From an uncultured Paraprevotella sp. (GTDB lineage Bacteria; Bacteroidota; Bacteroidia; Bacteroidales; Bacteroidaceae), in NCBI GenBank assembly GCA_944321345.1, contig CALUKY010000005.1:62001-126000 (forward strand): DNA of 64,000 nt, written 5' to 3'. The position numbers and the translations under genes are program-made. Of the stretch, positions 6,917-15,316 are shown one piece after another. The notes under the pieces are model-generated. The model saw nothing but the letters and a program-made list of their open reading frames with translations, ran no database searches and was not told the origin of the DNA. Positions within the stretch are counted from its first letter, which is position 1, and every line of letters starts with the position of its first letter.

Positions 6917-7174
6917 ATGGCTAAATCAAGAACTTTGTCAGCTCCAAAGGCTGGCGCACGTAGCAGCTTCCAGATTTGGGCTGCACAGACCAATCATTTC
7001 TTATCTGCCCTGCTCGAGCAGAAGATCAACAACAAACAGATGCTTCTCATTCTGCATTGCCTGTTTGCCTTCTTCATGTTTATTTCCCTTTCCGGCCACC
7101 TGATCACCGCTTCCATCGGCTTTATCTGGTTTGCTTTGTCGCTCTTTTCAGCGAAGAAAGGAGGCTTGAAATGA
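6917..7174 (+). CDS. Small membrane protein (85 aa)
   Basis: The gene encodes an 85-residue protein with two hydrophobic segments (LLILHCLFAFFMFISLSG and LITASIGFIWFALSLF) in its C-terminal half and a basic N-terminus (MAKSRTLSAPKAGARS). The ATG at 6917 is preferred over 6905 because it starts a plain cytoplasmic N-terminus; the alternative adds MLYI. The start lies next to the second copy of the leader 10-mer. Its stop overlaps the next start as ATGA, indicating translational coupling. It might be a small phage membrane or holin-like protein; no family recognised. Confidence 0.6.
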   Translation: MAKSRTLSAPKAGARSSFQIWAAQTNHFLSALLEQKINNKQMLLILHCLFAFFMFISLSGHLITASIGFIWFALSLFSAKKGGLK

Positions 7175-7539
7175 GTCTGATTTTCATTGATAAGGTTTTA
7201 ACTTACCGGGCAGTAATAAACAAGAAATGTTCAGAGCTCGAAACCTATGTTGCCGCCAATTTCACCCATGTGCTCACAGATCATAAAGGTCTTATCCATC
7301 TGGACGAAGAAATCCGGAACAAAATTGCAGATTTGGAGGCGAAGTATCCGAAAAGCACTCCCATCCGGTGTGATTCCAATCTCTCTTCGGTCAGTGGCCA
7401 GATTACTGCTTATCCCGAACATCATCCCGAAAAGACTATCTTTAGATTGTCTTACCAGGCTGTCATTGCAGACTATTTCCCGCGTGGCGTAGATCAGCAA
7501 TACCGCAGACAACCTATTCAGAAAGGAGGTGACAAATGA
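7171..7539 (+). CDS. Phage hypothetical protein (122 aa)
   Basis: The 122-residue protein starts MSLIFIDKVL behind an AAAGGAGG ribosome site, which is unusual for this group and fixes the start. It overlaps the stop of the preceding gene by 4 bases (ATGA) and the next start likewise. The C-terminal half (PEKTIFRLSYQAVIADYFPR) looks globular. No family is recognised; it is part of a four-gene coupled operon expressed from the structured leader. Confidence 0.6.
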   Translation: MSLIFIDKVLTYRAVINKKCSELETYVAANFTHVLTDHKGLIHLDEEIRNKIADLEAKYPKSTPIRCDSNLSSVSGQITAYPEHHPEKTIFRLSYQAVIADYFPRGVDQQYRRQPIQKGGDK

Positions 7540-7754
7540 AACGGAAGGTCGCTTTTTCTATGAATATCACCAACATCCTCAATGAAGACGGTAGTCATGA
7601 AGAATTTTACCTGATTCAATCTTCAGATTCAGATGGCGGCACAGGAATAGGAGTCAGTTCCAGCTCTGATCTGATTGCACTCCGGGATTTCCTCGATGCT
7701 CAAATTCCAAAAATTGTTTCATCTCAAAAAGCATTACAACATGAAGAAAAGTAA
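7536..7754 (+). CDS. Phage hypothetical protein (72 aa)
   Basis: The gene encodes 72 residues starting MKRKVAFSMNITN. A GGAGG ribosome site sits 6 nt before the ATG, and the start overlaps the preceding stop as ATGA. The serine/glycine-rich middle (DSDGGTGIGVSSSSD) probably forms a loop. It overlaps the next gene by 14 bases. No recognisable domain; a small regulatory or adaptor protein would fit the size. Confidence 0.55.
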   Translation: MKRKVAFSMNITNILNEDGSHEEFYLIQSSDSDGGTGIGVSSSSDLIALRDFLDAQIPKIVSSQKALQHEEK

Positions 7755-8007
7755 AGAAGAAACCACCGCTCAGCGCCTTTTTCGTGATTTCCTGATGGCC
7801 AATTATGACACAGAAGGGCCACAACATAGAATCATCCTGTTATCTACCAGAGAATTAATTTACAGATTTCGGGGAACAGCAGAGATTTCAGTCCCTGAAG
7901 CTCTTGAGATACTTGAATACCTTGGCTATCACTCCCGGCAGGATGCTTCCGGAACAGTACAATGGGTGTTGTATGAGCTGCACGATCCAATCGACAGCTG
8001 GGTTTAA
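7741..8007 (+). CDS. Phage hypothetical protein, winged-helix-like (88 aa)
   Basis: Starting at ATG 7741 (MKKSKEETTAQRLF), the 88-residue protein has alternating helices and a short beta end (TVQWVLYELHDP). Residues 35-75 (RELIYRFRGTAEISVPEALEILEYLGY) resemble a small winged-helix, so DNA binding is possible. The start overlaps the preceding gene by 14 bases, and a strong terminator follows 7 bases after the stop, closing the operon. I chose this start over 7675 because the longer form would run antiparallel to the compact gene spacing seen here. Confidence 0.55.
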   Translation: MKKSKEETTAQRLFRDFLMANYDTEGPQHRIILLSTRELIYRFRGTAEISVPEALEILEYLGYHSRQDASGTVQWVLYELHDPIDSWV

Positions 8008-8014
8008 TCCTTTT

Positions 8015-8047
8015 GAGGTTGCGCAAAAATGCGTAACCTCTTTTTTT
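8015..8047 (+). terminator. Terminator of the leader-controlled operon
   Basis: Arms 8015-8025 and 8030-8040 (GAGGTT...AACCTC) pair over 11 bp with one G-U and end in T7. It directly abuts the next promoter's GTCCT box at 8048. Confidence 0.9.
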
Positions 8048-8082
8048 GTCCTATTTCTGCCGGTGGTCCTTTCTTATTTTTG
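8048..8082 (+). promoter_or_regulatory. Phage promoter, GTCCT-N22-TATTTTTG form (copy 1)
   Basis: GTCCT (8048-8052), then exactly 22 nt, then TATTTTTG (8075-8082), 17 nt before the start at 8100. No TTTG box is at the usual distance; the GTCCT box takes its place at about -36, as in activator-dependent promoters. The same arrangement occurs at 13071 and 18619. Confidence 0.6.
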
Positions 8083-8099
8083 TGTCAAACGTAATTCTT

Positions 8100-9239
8100 A
8101 TGGCACTAACTTATCAAGGACTTGACTCTGGCGGCCTGTGGGCTGGTAACCGCGATGATATCATCATCGGCGGAGTGACGGATGATGTCCGCATCCGCTT
8201 TACCGTGAGTGACAGCAGCGGCCAGCTGGCAACCTTTACGGAGAGATATACGGCCATCGATGGCAAGATCCGTATTCTTCGATTAGGCGAGATCGCAAAA
8301 ACTTACTTCAAAATGCCATCTCTGGAATCTGCATCTCAGCTTTGGGGCGTTCGACCGGTTATATCCGGAGAAGTATTTGATCTGGATGGCGGTTCGCTTG
8401 GATCATTCAGCCAGGCATATTATTACAGCGAATTCCCGATGGAGATTCCCCTTCCGGCTAATTACAAGAGCTTCCTGACACGATACTCCTCCCGGACAAT
8501 CTTGCCCGGGCAACTGGAATATCTGGCCTGGATAGATCACTCTCAAGATTTGATTATCGGTATTTTATACTCTGATGAAATCCCCGTTTATGGCCAGACT
8601 GCGACACAACCCAAATATAAACAGATTTCGGTCAAGGCTGGAAATTCTCATAATATCCGCATCGAAAAGCTGTCATTATCTCGCATTCAACTTCTTCTTT
8701 CTGCGAATGGTATTTCCGTATCTGAAGACCATATCCTGTCTTTTGATGCATACCTCTACGAGGGTAATATATTGATTGATAAAATCCAGTTCCGGATAGA
8801 TCGAAATTCTAAAATCCAACGTCAGGATGTTATCTACTTCAATCCCTTCAGGATTCCTGCCGCACTTATCCTTACCGGCCAAAACCAAAGGTCAGCTGAT
8901 TTTAATGCGACCTATCTCAATATTGGAACACTATACCGAAAAGTAGATACCAATCTCGTAATTAAAAATGAATGTTACACTGGATATATTGACCGCCAGT
9001 CCCGTGATGCTGTCTATGATCTGGCCGTGAGTGAACCTCTTTTTCGCTTCGAAAACAGCAAGCTGCAGCAGATCACACTTTTGGATCTGGATATTTCCGA
9101 GTCGGAACCTAGCTCAGAACCTATATGCCTTAAAATCACATTCCGCATATCAGACGATGAACGTCAATTAAACTTCACTCGTCCAACATGGAACAATAAT
9201 AAAGTCTTTGACATAAGCTTTGATAATTCCTTTAATTAA
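8100..9239 (+). CDS. Phage virion-associated protein, unknown (379 aa)
   Basis: This 379-residue, beta-rich protein starts MALTYQGLDSGGLW. The ATG at 8100 is chosen because the 18-residue upstream extension would overlap the promoter. Repeated short strands and few charged helices suggest a capsid-decorating, tail or receptor-interacting protein, but no family is recognised. It is the first gene of the structural operon that continues with the portal. The sequence just upstream (8082-8092) is complementary to the small RNA encoded at 18493-18565. Confidence 0.6.
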   Translation: MALTYQGLDSGGLWAGNRDDIIIGGVTDDVRIRFTVSDSSGQLATFTERYTAIDGKIRILRLGEIAKTYFKMPSLESASQLWGVRPVISGEVFDLDGGSLGSFSQAYYYSEFPMEIPLPANYKSFLTRYSSRTILPGQLEYLAWIDHSQDLIIGILYSDEIPVYGQTATQPKYKQISVKAGNSHNIRIEKLSLSRIQLLLSANGISVSEDHILSFDAYLYEGNILIDKIQFRIDRNSKIQRQDVIYFNPFRIPAALILTGQNQRSADFNATYLNIGTLYRKVDTNLVIKNECYTGYIDRQSRDAVYDLAVSEPLFRFENSKLQQITLLDLDISESEPSSEPICLKITFRISDDERQLNFTRPTWNNNKVFDISFDNSFN

Positions 9240-9240
9240 T

Positions 9241-9561
9241 ATGACTGAAACTACAATTACACAAAGAGAGATGCTGCAGCTGCTCGATGTCCGTTATCAT
9301 CCCAACGGCAAACCGATGATCTATTCAGTAAAATTTGTGCAACTGGACGGAAAGCTTCGCTTCTTCCCGCAAGCCATAGTCTGCGGAGCCGGAAAAATGC
9401 ACAACAAGGCTTATCGAATGCGTGGTTTCCAGCCTTGTGACTGCAAAGGCTTTCCTGAAGATCATGTTTACCCTGTACGCATAAACAATATTCTTGAATT
9501 CAATGGCCGTAGAGTCATTTTTACCAAAAACGAATTAAAAGATGCAGATACTGTTCAATAA
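9241..9561 (+). CDS. Phage hypothetical protein before portal (106 aa)
   Basis: The 106-residue protein starts MTETTITQRE, two bases after the preceding stop; the frame could begin earlier at 9220 but would overlap that gene. It contains two cysteines in a CDCKGFP stretch and basic beta segments (VRINNILEFNGRRVIFTK). It overlaps the portal start by 20 bases. No known family; its position suggests a small head or packaging accessory. Confidence 0.6.
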   Translation: MTETTITQREMLQLLDVRYHPNGKPMIYSVKFVQLDGKLRFFPQAIVCGAGKMHNKAYRMRGFQPCDCKGFPEDHVYPVRINNILEFNGRRVIFTKNELKDADTVQ

Positions 9562-10903
9562 AAAAGGCACTCCGCTGATGATGGATTCTACCTCTTTTTT
9601 CGGGGAAACAACCGGCCGCCCGTCGGATTATGAGGAACAAAAAAGAAAAGTCCTGGCTCCATACTCCCTGAGCAAGGTAAAAACAGTGATATATCAAGGG
9701 CTAAAGATTATGTCATGGGGAGATAATAACAAGTTCCCTCAGACTGCAGCTGCGACCATCAGCTCGACATCCGTTCTGAACACCGGTCTGAAGTTCTTGC
9801 GCACGCTGACCGTCGGCCAAGGTATCTATCCCTGCAGGGTGACCGGTTATGATGCTAAGGGTAACGAAATACTGGAACCGGTGAATGATCCGCAAGTTCA
9901 GCGAATGGTGAGCAGCCGAATGGTGCGGCGATATCTCGAGAAAGCCAGCCGTGATTATTTCAAGTTCGGTTGTGCAGCTGTAGAACTCCTGCCGAATTCA
10001 GCCGGAAAGATTGTCGGTTTGAATCCGCTCAATGCCCTCTTCTACCGCTTTTCTCTTCCTGATGCCTATGGAAGCTGCAAATGTCTGATCTCTGGCGACT
10101 GGCCGGATAAACCGGGGCGATATGACAAAAATCCCAAACTGCTGGATGTCCTGATGGAGTATGATCCGGAACTGCATGCCGACTGGCTGACACTCAAAGG
10201 CAAGATGAAGCAGCCGGTTGTTTATGCTCTTCGCGATAGTTGGAGCAATAACGATTATTATTCAGAACCGGTCTGGCTCCCGGCATATATCTTGGGATGG
10301 GTGGAGATTGCTCATCTGGTACCGCGCTTCCTACAAAAAGCCTACAAAAATCAGATCACGTGGAAATGGCATGTGCAGATTCCTTATTCCTACTGGGATA
10401 AAAAGTTCCCGGAACAGGATTTTGAATCGGTCGAAGCCCGACAAAAAGCTATACAGAAATCCATGGACGACATCGAGCGCAATCTGTGCGGTACCGAGAA
10501 TGCAGAGAAGCCCCTGTTTACCCACTATGCCGTAAACGAGGCCAACGGTAAGATCGAAGAAGAATGGAAGATCACTGCACTGGATAATAAGTACAAGGGT
10601 GGTGAGAATCTGGTTACTTCCGCGGCGGCCAACTCGGAAATTTTGTTTGCCTTGCTGGTTAATCCGAATGTTTTCGGTGCCGGAATGCCGGGGGGAACCT
10701 ATGCCGGTAATCAAGGCGGTAGCAATATCCGAGAAGCCTTCCTGGTGAATATTGCGAATGCCTGGATTGACCGCCAGAATCTGCTTGATCCGGTAAAAAT
10801 CTATCTCAAGAGTCATGGCTATGATGATGTTGAACTCCGTTTCCGGAATACAGTCCTTACCACCCTGGATAGTGGTGCCGGAACACAAAAAACTTTGAGC
10901 TGA
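9542..10903 (+). CDS. Phage portal protein
   Basis: The portal forms a 12-subunit ring at one capsid vertex through which DNA enters. This 453-residue protein has features seen in Bacteroidota phage portals: an N-terminal segment leading to MSWGDNNKFPQTAA, a clip-like middle, a long helical stretch (SVEARQKAIQKSMDDIERN) and a C-terminal wing (SNIREAFLVNIANAWIDRQNLL). Length is typical. The next gene starts on its last base region. The assignment rests on overall pattern and position, since portals share little sequence. Confidence 0.78.
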   Translation: MQILFNKKGTPLMMDSTSFFGETTGRPSDYEEQKRKVLAPYSLSKVKTVIYQGLKIMSWGDNNKFPQTAAATISSTSVLNTGLKFLRTLTVGQGIYPCRVTGYDAKGNEILEPVNDPQVQRMVSSRMVRRYLEKASRDYFKFGCAAVELLPNSAGKIVGLNPLNALFYRFSLPDAYGSCKCLISGDWPDKPGRYDKNPKLLDVLMEYDPELHADWLTLKGKMKQPVVYALRDSWSNNDYYSEPVWLPAYILGWVEIAHLVPRFLQKAYKNQITWKWHVQIPYSYWDKKFPEQDFESVEARQKAIQKSMDDIERNLCGTENAEKPLFTHYAVNEANGKIEEEWKITALDNKYKGGENLVTSAAANSEILFALLVNPNVFGAGMPGGTYAGNQGGSNIREAFLVNIANAWIDRQNLLDPVKIYLKSHGYDDVELRFRNTVLTTLDSGAGTQKTLS

Positions 10904-11874
10904 TGAATAATATTTTTCTTTCCGACAAGATTACTTCTCTGTTACACCTCTACATTCCGGTGTCTTCAGGATTAAGCGACGAACAAATCCTTCCTTCACT
11001 TTGTTCCGCTTTCGACCTGTTCCTTGTCCCTTTGCTGGGACAGGAACTGGCCGATAAAATCATCCAGATGCAAAACACGGCAGAAGATGATCCAAAGATG
11101 GCCGTTGTAGATACCTGCCGACGGGCAGTCGCTAATCTGGCATTTTGGTACAATTACACGGAACTCAATGTCCGGATCACAGACCAAGGCTTCCAGAGAC
11201 AGGAAAGTGACACCTTCAAATCACTCTATAAATATCAAGAGGATGAACTGAAGCAGCGGTTCAAGAATAAAGGCTTCAACGCTTTGGACTCTTTACTCTC
11301 CCTGCTCGAGCAACATCAGGATCTGTTTCCGGACTATGTGACCTGTCCCGCTCACACCACTCGCGAGAGAGAGCTGGTTCGCAGTGCAGCCGAAATAGAC
11401 CGCATCTATTTCATTAACCGGTCGCACCTCATATATCTTCGTCTGCAGCCCATCATCCACAATACGATGATGACCGTGCTTCCGGGCGTGATCGGTCAAT
11501 CCTTGTTCGCGAAGGTTCAGGCTTCCTTATCCGGCAAAGTACCGGAAGGCTTCGATTTCGAATCTCTCCGCCTTCAGATTCTTCCGTTTCTGGTGCTGCG
11601 CTCTATCTATGACCTGATCGAGTCTACCGGTAGTCTGACTGACCGTGGCCTCTATTACTCTTCCATTCTGGCCACTTCGGGCGGTACCGTCCAAACTGAA
11701 CCAGTAGATCCGGAACAACGAGCACAGCAGTTGAACCAGATCAACAACACAGCTCAAGCCTACAGGCAGCAGCTGGTAGCTTATCTCAAGATACATCATC
11801 CTGATGATTTTTCAGGCAATCCGTCTTGCCTGTTCCAGCGTGACAATGATCATAAACGAACATTTTTTGCATAG
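10903..11874 (+). CDS. Phage structural protein after portal (323 aa)
   Basis: The 323-residue, mainly helical protein has two similar-looking halves: each opens with a helix-rich connector-like segment (residues 20-130 and about 160-260). I have a recollection of a Bacteroidota-only phage family (DUF6712) of this look, but could not check it. Position right after the portal suggests a head-tail connector or adaptor. Its start overlaps the portal stop and the next gene begins at once after its stop, so it belongs to the same operon. Confidence 0.6.
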   Translation: MNNIFLSDKITSLLHLYIPVSSGLSDEQILPSLCSAFDLFLVPLLGQELADKIIQMQNTAEDDPKMAVVDTCRRAVANLAFWYNYTELNVRITDQGFQRQESDTFKSLYKYQEDELKQRFKNKGFNALDSLLSLLEQHQDLFPDYVTCPAHTTRERELVRSAAEIDRIYFINRSHLIYLRLQPIIHNTMMTVLPGVIGQSLFAKVQASLSGKVPEGFDFESLRLQILPFLVLRSIYDLIESTGSLTDRGLYYSSILATSGGTVQTEPVDPEQRAQQLNQINNTAQAYRQQLVAYLKIHHPDDFSGNPSCLFQRDNDHKRTFFA

Positions 11875-12654
11875 ATGAAAACGGTTACGATTAAATATCC
11901 TGGTCTTATCGGTGAGCGGGAACTTTCCTTTTCCGCTCCGGAGAACTGGGCTGAACTGACACCCAAACAATATCTTGAAGTCATCCGATATATGCTTGGT
12001 GAGATTTCTCCGGATACCATCTTTTTCCGACTGTACCCCATTCCTAAAAAATTGGTCGCACAGTTCGATGGCTATTATATGTATAAATTAGGGGAACTTC
12101 TTTCCTTCCTTTCTGATGATCGTATCGAAATGGATCATTTTATTTTGCCTTCGCTCAAAATTTCGTTGATTGAATCTTATCCGGCTCCGGCTCCAAAGCT
12201 AGCAGATGTCAGCTTGCAGCAGTTCATGTCTGCCGATACCTATTTCAGTTATTATTCCATTAAGCAAGAGGATCACTTCTTATCATTATTCGTTGCCAGT
12301 TTGTATAAGCCGACTGACGAAAAATTTGCTGCCATTTCCGGAAACGATCGCCTGATTAATCTCCCGATTAACGCAAGCAAACTATCTGCTCTTCCGCGTC
12401 ATCAGCTTTTTGCAGTCTTCCTTAACTGGAGCTTTATCAAGATCTGGCTCGGCAGAATCTTCCCTTATATGTTTCCGCCTTCCTCTCCTTCGGCCGGTCC
12501 AACCGGTCTTCCAAAGCCAAAAGGCCCCGACTGGCTGACCTTGTTTGACAATTTTGTCGGCGACCACATTGCCGATATGCAAGCTTATCAGGCAATGCCT
12601 TGTATGGATGCCTTTCGAATTATCAACCGTAAGATCAAAGAAAACTCAAAATGA
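11875..12654 (+). CDS. Phage tail or assembly protein (259 aa)
   Basis: This 259-residue protein has a beta N-terminus (TVTIKYPGLIGERELSFSAP), then helices and a proline-rich loop near residue 205 (PPSSPSAGPTGLPKPKGP). Size and position before the tail genes would suit a tail assembly chaperone or tail completion protein, but neither a slippery frameshift site nor a family motif was found. It overlaps the following gene by 4 bases (ATGA), so the two are coupled. Confidence 0.5.
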   Translation: MKTVTIKYPGLIGERELSFSAPENWAELTPKQYLEVIRYMLGEISPDTIFFRLYPIPKKLVAQFDGYYMYKLGELLSFLSDDRIEMDHFILPSLKISLIESYPAPAPKLADVSLQQFMSADTYFSYYSIKQEDHFLSLFVASLYKPTDEKFAAISGNDRLINLPINASKLSALPRHQLFAVFLNWSFIKIWLGRIFPYMFPPSSPSAGPTGLPKPKGPDWLTLFDNFVGDHIADMQAYQAMPCMDAFRIINRKIKENSK

Positions 12655-13127
12655 AATTCCCTGAATACCTCGAAAAACTGGCAAAAGAGCATTCCATGAT
12701 CAAGCACTCAGACGATGAGTGCCATTTCAGTGACATGACTATTGACCATGCAAATAAGCTCTCTCACTTAATGCACTACCCCATGATCGCAGTGGATATG
12801 GATAGTTTCAGTCTATCCGGCGGATCCGGCCAGTACTTTTTCAATGACCAGTTCAATATCTACTTTTTGACGCACGTCCGAGATACCTGTTCACAAATTG
12901 AGATCCGCCAGGCACTCCATACAACCCGCGAGATTATGACCGATTTTATTGCCCGGTTCAGTCGGGATAAACGTCGTCAAGTGGATGCCGTCGTCCGGAT
13001 TGAGTTGTCGCAAGCTGACGGAATACCTATCTTTTTTAAAGATGTTTCCTTATATGGTTGGTGTCTTTCTGTCCTGTGCCCAGACATATTAAATGATCAT
13101 CTTTGTAATAATCACTTTTCAATTTGA
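12651..13127 (+). CDS. Phage tail completion-like protein (158 aa)
   Basis: The 158-residue protein has an alternating strand/helix pattern (FNIYFLTHVRDTC, then EIRQALHTTREIMTDFIARF) that resembles small tail-terminator or completion proteins of siphoviruses. No diagnostic motif is present. Its 3' end contains the GTCCT box of the next promoter, and the tail fibre gene starts 5 bases after its stop. It overlaps the preceding gene by 4 bases. Confidence 0.5.
   Translation: MKFPEYLEKLAKEHSMIKHSDDECHFSDMTIDHANKLSHLMHYPMIAVDMDSFSLSGGSGQYFFNDQFNIYFLTHVRDTCSQIEIRQALHTTREIMTDFIARFSRDKRRQVDAVVRIELSQADGIPIFFKDVSLYGWCLSVLCPDILNDHLCNNHFSI
13071..13105 (+). promoter_or_regulatory. Phage promoter, GTCCT-N22-CATCTTTG form (copy 2)
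   Basis: GTCCT (13071-13075), exactly 22 nt, then CATCTTTG (13098-13105). It lies inside the end of the preceding gene and 26 nt before the tail fibre start, in the same geometry as copies at 8048 and 18619. Confidence 0.5.
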
Positions 13128-13131
13128 ATCT

Positions 13132-15111
13132 ATGAGTAGCCTAAAAGAACAAGCGCAAATTATTCGTGATGAGACCCTTCCTGGAGCCAACACAGCTCAA
13201 AGGATCGGAGACATGTTCGTGAATCTCGTTAACGAAGTTGAAAAAAAACTCAGTACTGGCAGCTTAGCTCAAGCCACAGGTTCCAGCATCACAAATGCCA
13301 TGAGCCAAGATGCTGTAACAAAAGAACTTGCAAAAAGAGTAAGTAAAGACAGTTTAGCTCAAGGCACAGGTTCCAGTACTACAACACCCATGAGCCAAAA
13401 AGCAGTAACATCTGCCCTCAATACAGTCAATAAGATTTATATCACTTCGTTGGATATTACCACCAAGACCACAGGATATACAATATCAGCAGCAGATAAA
13501 AAAGAGCTTGAAAATATCAGAACCAAGTCTGCTGATATGGCCATTTATTGTAAGTCTAATTCGAGTTGGTACACATTTATTTATCCGGATGGAGATATCT
13601 GGAATCCGATTCTAAAGGCGCTTGTTGGCACTAAAATATATACCGTAACCGATATAATATCTCCGACTACATGGAAGGTCACTTTTGTGGATCTGGCAGC
13701 TGGCGGCACAGAAGCAGGTAATGGAACCTATGTTACGAGCCTGAACATAAAAAACTTATCCGGACAATCTAATCCGTCACAGATTTCCGAAATCCAGAAT
13801 ATCATAGATGCAATCACTAAAGGACAAGTTGTAGTCTTTTATTTGGATCCCGGAACTGTAAACTATAATGAGACACTTTTCTTGTCGGCCCGTAAAACTG
13901 GAGGAACTGATAATCGGTCCTATTACCTCTCTGCGATATCAACAGAAGGTGTTATTTATAAAGCGACAGCAAATGTAACCTCTGATATTTGGGGCGAAGG
14001 TGGTGATACTTATGGTGCCTGGACTACAAGCAAGATTGATATGACTGTTAGTGGCTCTGGAGGTATTGAAGATGTAGGGCAGCAAAGCACAACAGGTTTC
14101 AGCTTTGAGCGAGTTAATAAAGCATGGGTCGCACGAAGTCATTATACAGACAGCAATATAGGTAAGATCCTAGGTGCCAGCAGTTCCGAGTATTTACATC
14201 AAGCACTTGGAGATTTTAGCGACTTTATGCAAGCCGTAGAGCAGGGGTTGAATATTTATTGTGTAGAATATTACAGCAATAAAGATGTTAAAAATTATAA
14301 AGTTCACATTCCGATTTATTATAAGTATGATCCTATTGCAGATATAAAAACAATTGAGTTATCGTGGACCATAGGAACAGTTACGACAACCATTGTAGTA
14401 GATATTACAGACGGATGGGGTGATATTTTAGATTTTAAACGCGTAGACATTGCTAACATAGAACGCCCATACATAGTGCATATTGTAACGGCTCTTAATA
14501 ATGGGCGCGGAGTTGCTGATTTTGACTCGCCAAATAGAATAGAGGTAAGACTTGATAGGGAGTTACAAGAAGGGTATACCCTCGCCTTGTTAAGGAGAAA
14601 AAAAGTAAAATATCATAAAAGAAACGGACGAACAAGAATTAAGGGCATAGGTTATAGATTAGTAACTGAGGCACAAGGATTTATTGATGGTGGTTCCTTT
14701 AGAGATAGGAGCAAATTTATAGCAAAATTGAAATTTCGTTATGACGAAGTAAATCAGTATTATTGCCTCATAGATGATACTGGCGAGCCCGTATCTCCTT
14801 TTAAGTTTGCCTTGCACTATACCGAAGTACGAGACGGTGTATTGAGAGTTTCTTGTGCAGGAAGACAAAGTAAGAGCCTATATGAATTTTCTGATCCGGA
14901 TAATGGCGGTAAAAGGCTAAGATATAAAATGCAATTTGGAATAGCTGTGATTAAATACCAGCACGGAGATAAAGTTGATGGCGGATATGTAGTTTGCTCT
15001 AATATCGCAAAAATGGAATTTAGTTTTAGTAATATGGCCGGCATTACCGAGCTAGACCCGGTTGTAGATGAAGATCTAGAACTTGGATTTAGAGTGCATG
15101 TTATCAACTAG
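13132..15111 (+). CDS. Modular tail fibre / receptor-binding protein
   Basis: The 659-residue protein starts MSSLKEQAQI (13132; the 13-residue upstream extension overlaps the preceding gene). Residues 35-100 carry two copies of a repeat, SLAQ-TGSS-T--MSQ-AVT, common in Bacteroidota phage fibres and probably forming trimeric shaft or linker. The middle is beta-rich, and the last 220 residues (from about RELQEGYTLALLRRKK) are basic and encoded by clearly AT-richer DNA, as expected for an exchanged host-recognition tip. It is the only gene between two promoters, and a leftward small RNA gene begins immediately after its TAG stop. Confidence 0.75.
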   Translation: MSSLKEQAQIIRDETLPGANTAQRIGDMFVNLVNEVEKKLSTGSLAQATGSSITNAMSQDAVTKELAKRVSKDSLAQGTGSSTTTPMSQKAVTSALNTVNKIYITSLDITTKTTGYTISAADKKELENIRTKSADMAIYCKSNSSWYTFIYPDGDIWNPILKALVGTKIYTVTDIISPTTWKVTFVDLAAGGTEAGNGTYVTSLNIKNLSGQSNPSQISEIQNIIDAITKGQVVVFYLDPGTVNYNETLFLSARKTGGTDNRSYYLSAISTEGVIYKATANVTSDIWGEGGDTYGAWTTSKIDMTVSGSGGIEDVGQQSTTGFSFERVNKAWVARSHYTDSNIGKILGASSSEYLHQALGDFSDFMQAVEQGLNIYCVEYYSNKDVKNYKVHIPIYYKYDPIADIKTIELSWTIGTVTTTIVVDITDGWGDILDFKRVDIANIERPYIVHIVTALNNGRGVADFDSPNRIEVRLDRELQEGYTLALLRRKKVKYHKRNGRTRIKGIGYRLVTEAQGFIDGGSFRDRSKFIAKLKFRYDEVNQYYCLIDDTGEPVSPFKFALHYTEVRDGVLRVSCAGRQSKSLYEFSDPDNGGKRLRYKMQFGIAVIKYQHGDKVDGGYVVCSNIAKMEFSFSNMAGITELDPVVDEDLELGFRVHVIN

Positions 15112-15112
15112 A

Positions 15113-15208
15113 ATAAAAAAATGGGGCATCGTGTACCGAAAGCCCCAAGCTTTGGGCATCGTGTACCGAAAGCCCAAGAAATGAGGCATCGTGTACCGAA
15201 AGCCTCAT
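15113..15208 (-). ncRNA. Leftward three-hairpin small RNA
   Basis: Three hairpins share an identical 14-nt loop (plus strand ATCGTGTACCGAAA, starting at 15128, 15158 and 15188, an exact 30-nt period). Their stems differ but stay paired: TGGGGC/GCCCCA, TTGGGC/GCCCAA and ATGAGGC/GCCTCAT. On the minus strand a consensus promoter (15213-15244) places the start at the first stem, and the last hairpin is followed by T6 (15121-15116), an intrinsic terminator. The result is a roughly 95-nt RNA made almost only of hairpins. Repeated exposed loops suggest a protein or RNA sponge, by inference. No known RNA family was recognised. Confidence 0.65.
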
Positions 15209-15212
15209 GCCA

Positions 15213-15244
15213 CAAAGATATAAAAAACATATTCAAAACACAAA
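15213..15244 (-). promoter_or_regulatory. Promoter of the three-hairpin RNA
   Basis: On the minus strand TTTG (15241-15244), 20 nt and TATCTTTG (15213-15220) match the Bacteroidota consensus. The expected start near 15207 coincides with the outer end of the first hairpin. Confidence 0.65.
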
Positions 15245-15316
15245 TTAAAATGCGCAAGATCAGAGCAGAAAAAATGTTTGTTTATACCTGTTTTGACAAC
15301 CAAACTAAAATAAAAC

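Noticed and set aside
13939-14142. Minus-strand frame inside the tail fibre gene
   Set aside because: No promoter or ribosome site; shadow of the fibre coding sequence.
15121-15208. A short CRISPR-like array (three repeats, 30-bp period)
   Set aside because: The conserved part is a hairpin loop, there are no unique spacers of normal length and no cas genes.
13132-15244. Diversity-generating retroelement acting on the tail fibre
   Set aside because: No reverse transcriptase, template repeat or accessory gene is seen, and the hairpins have long loops unlike those behind variable repeats.
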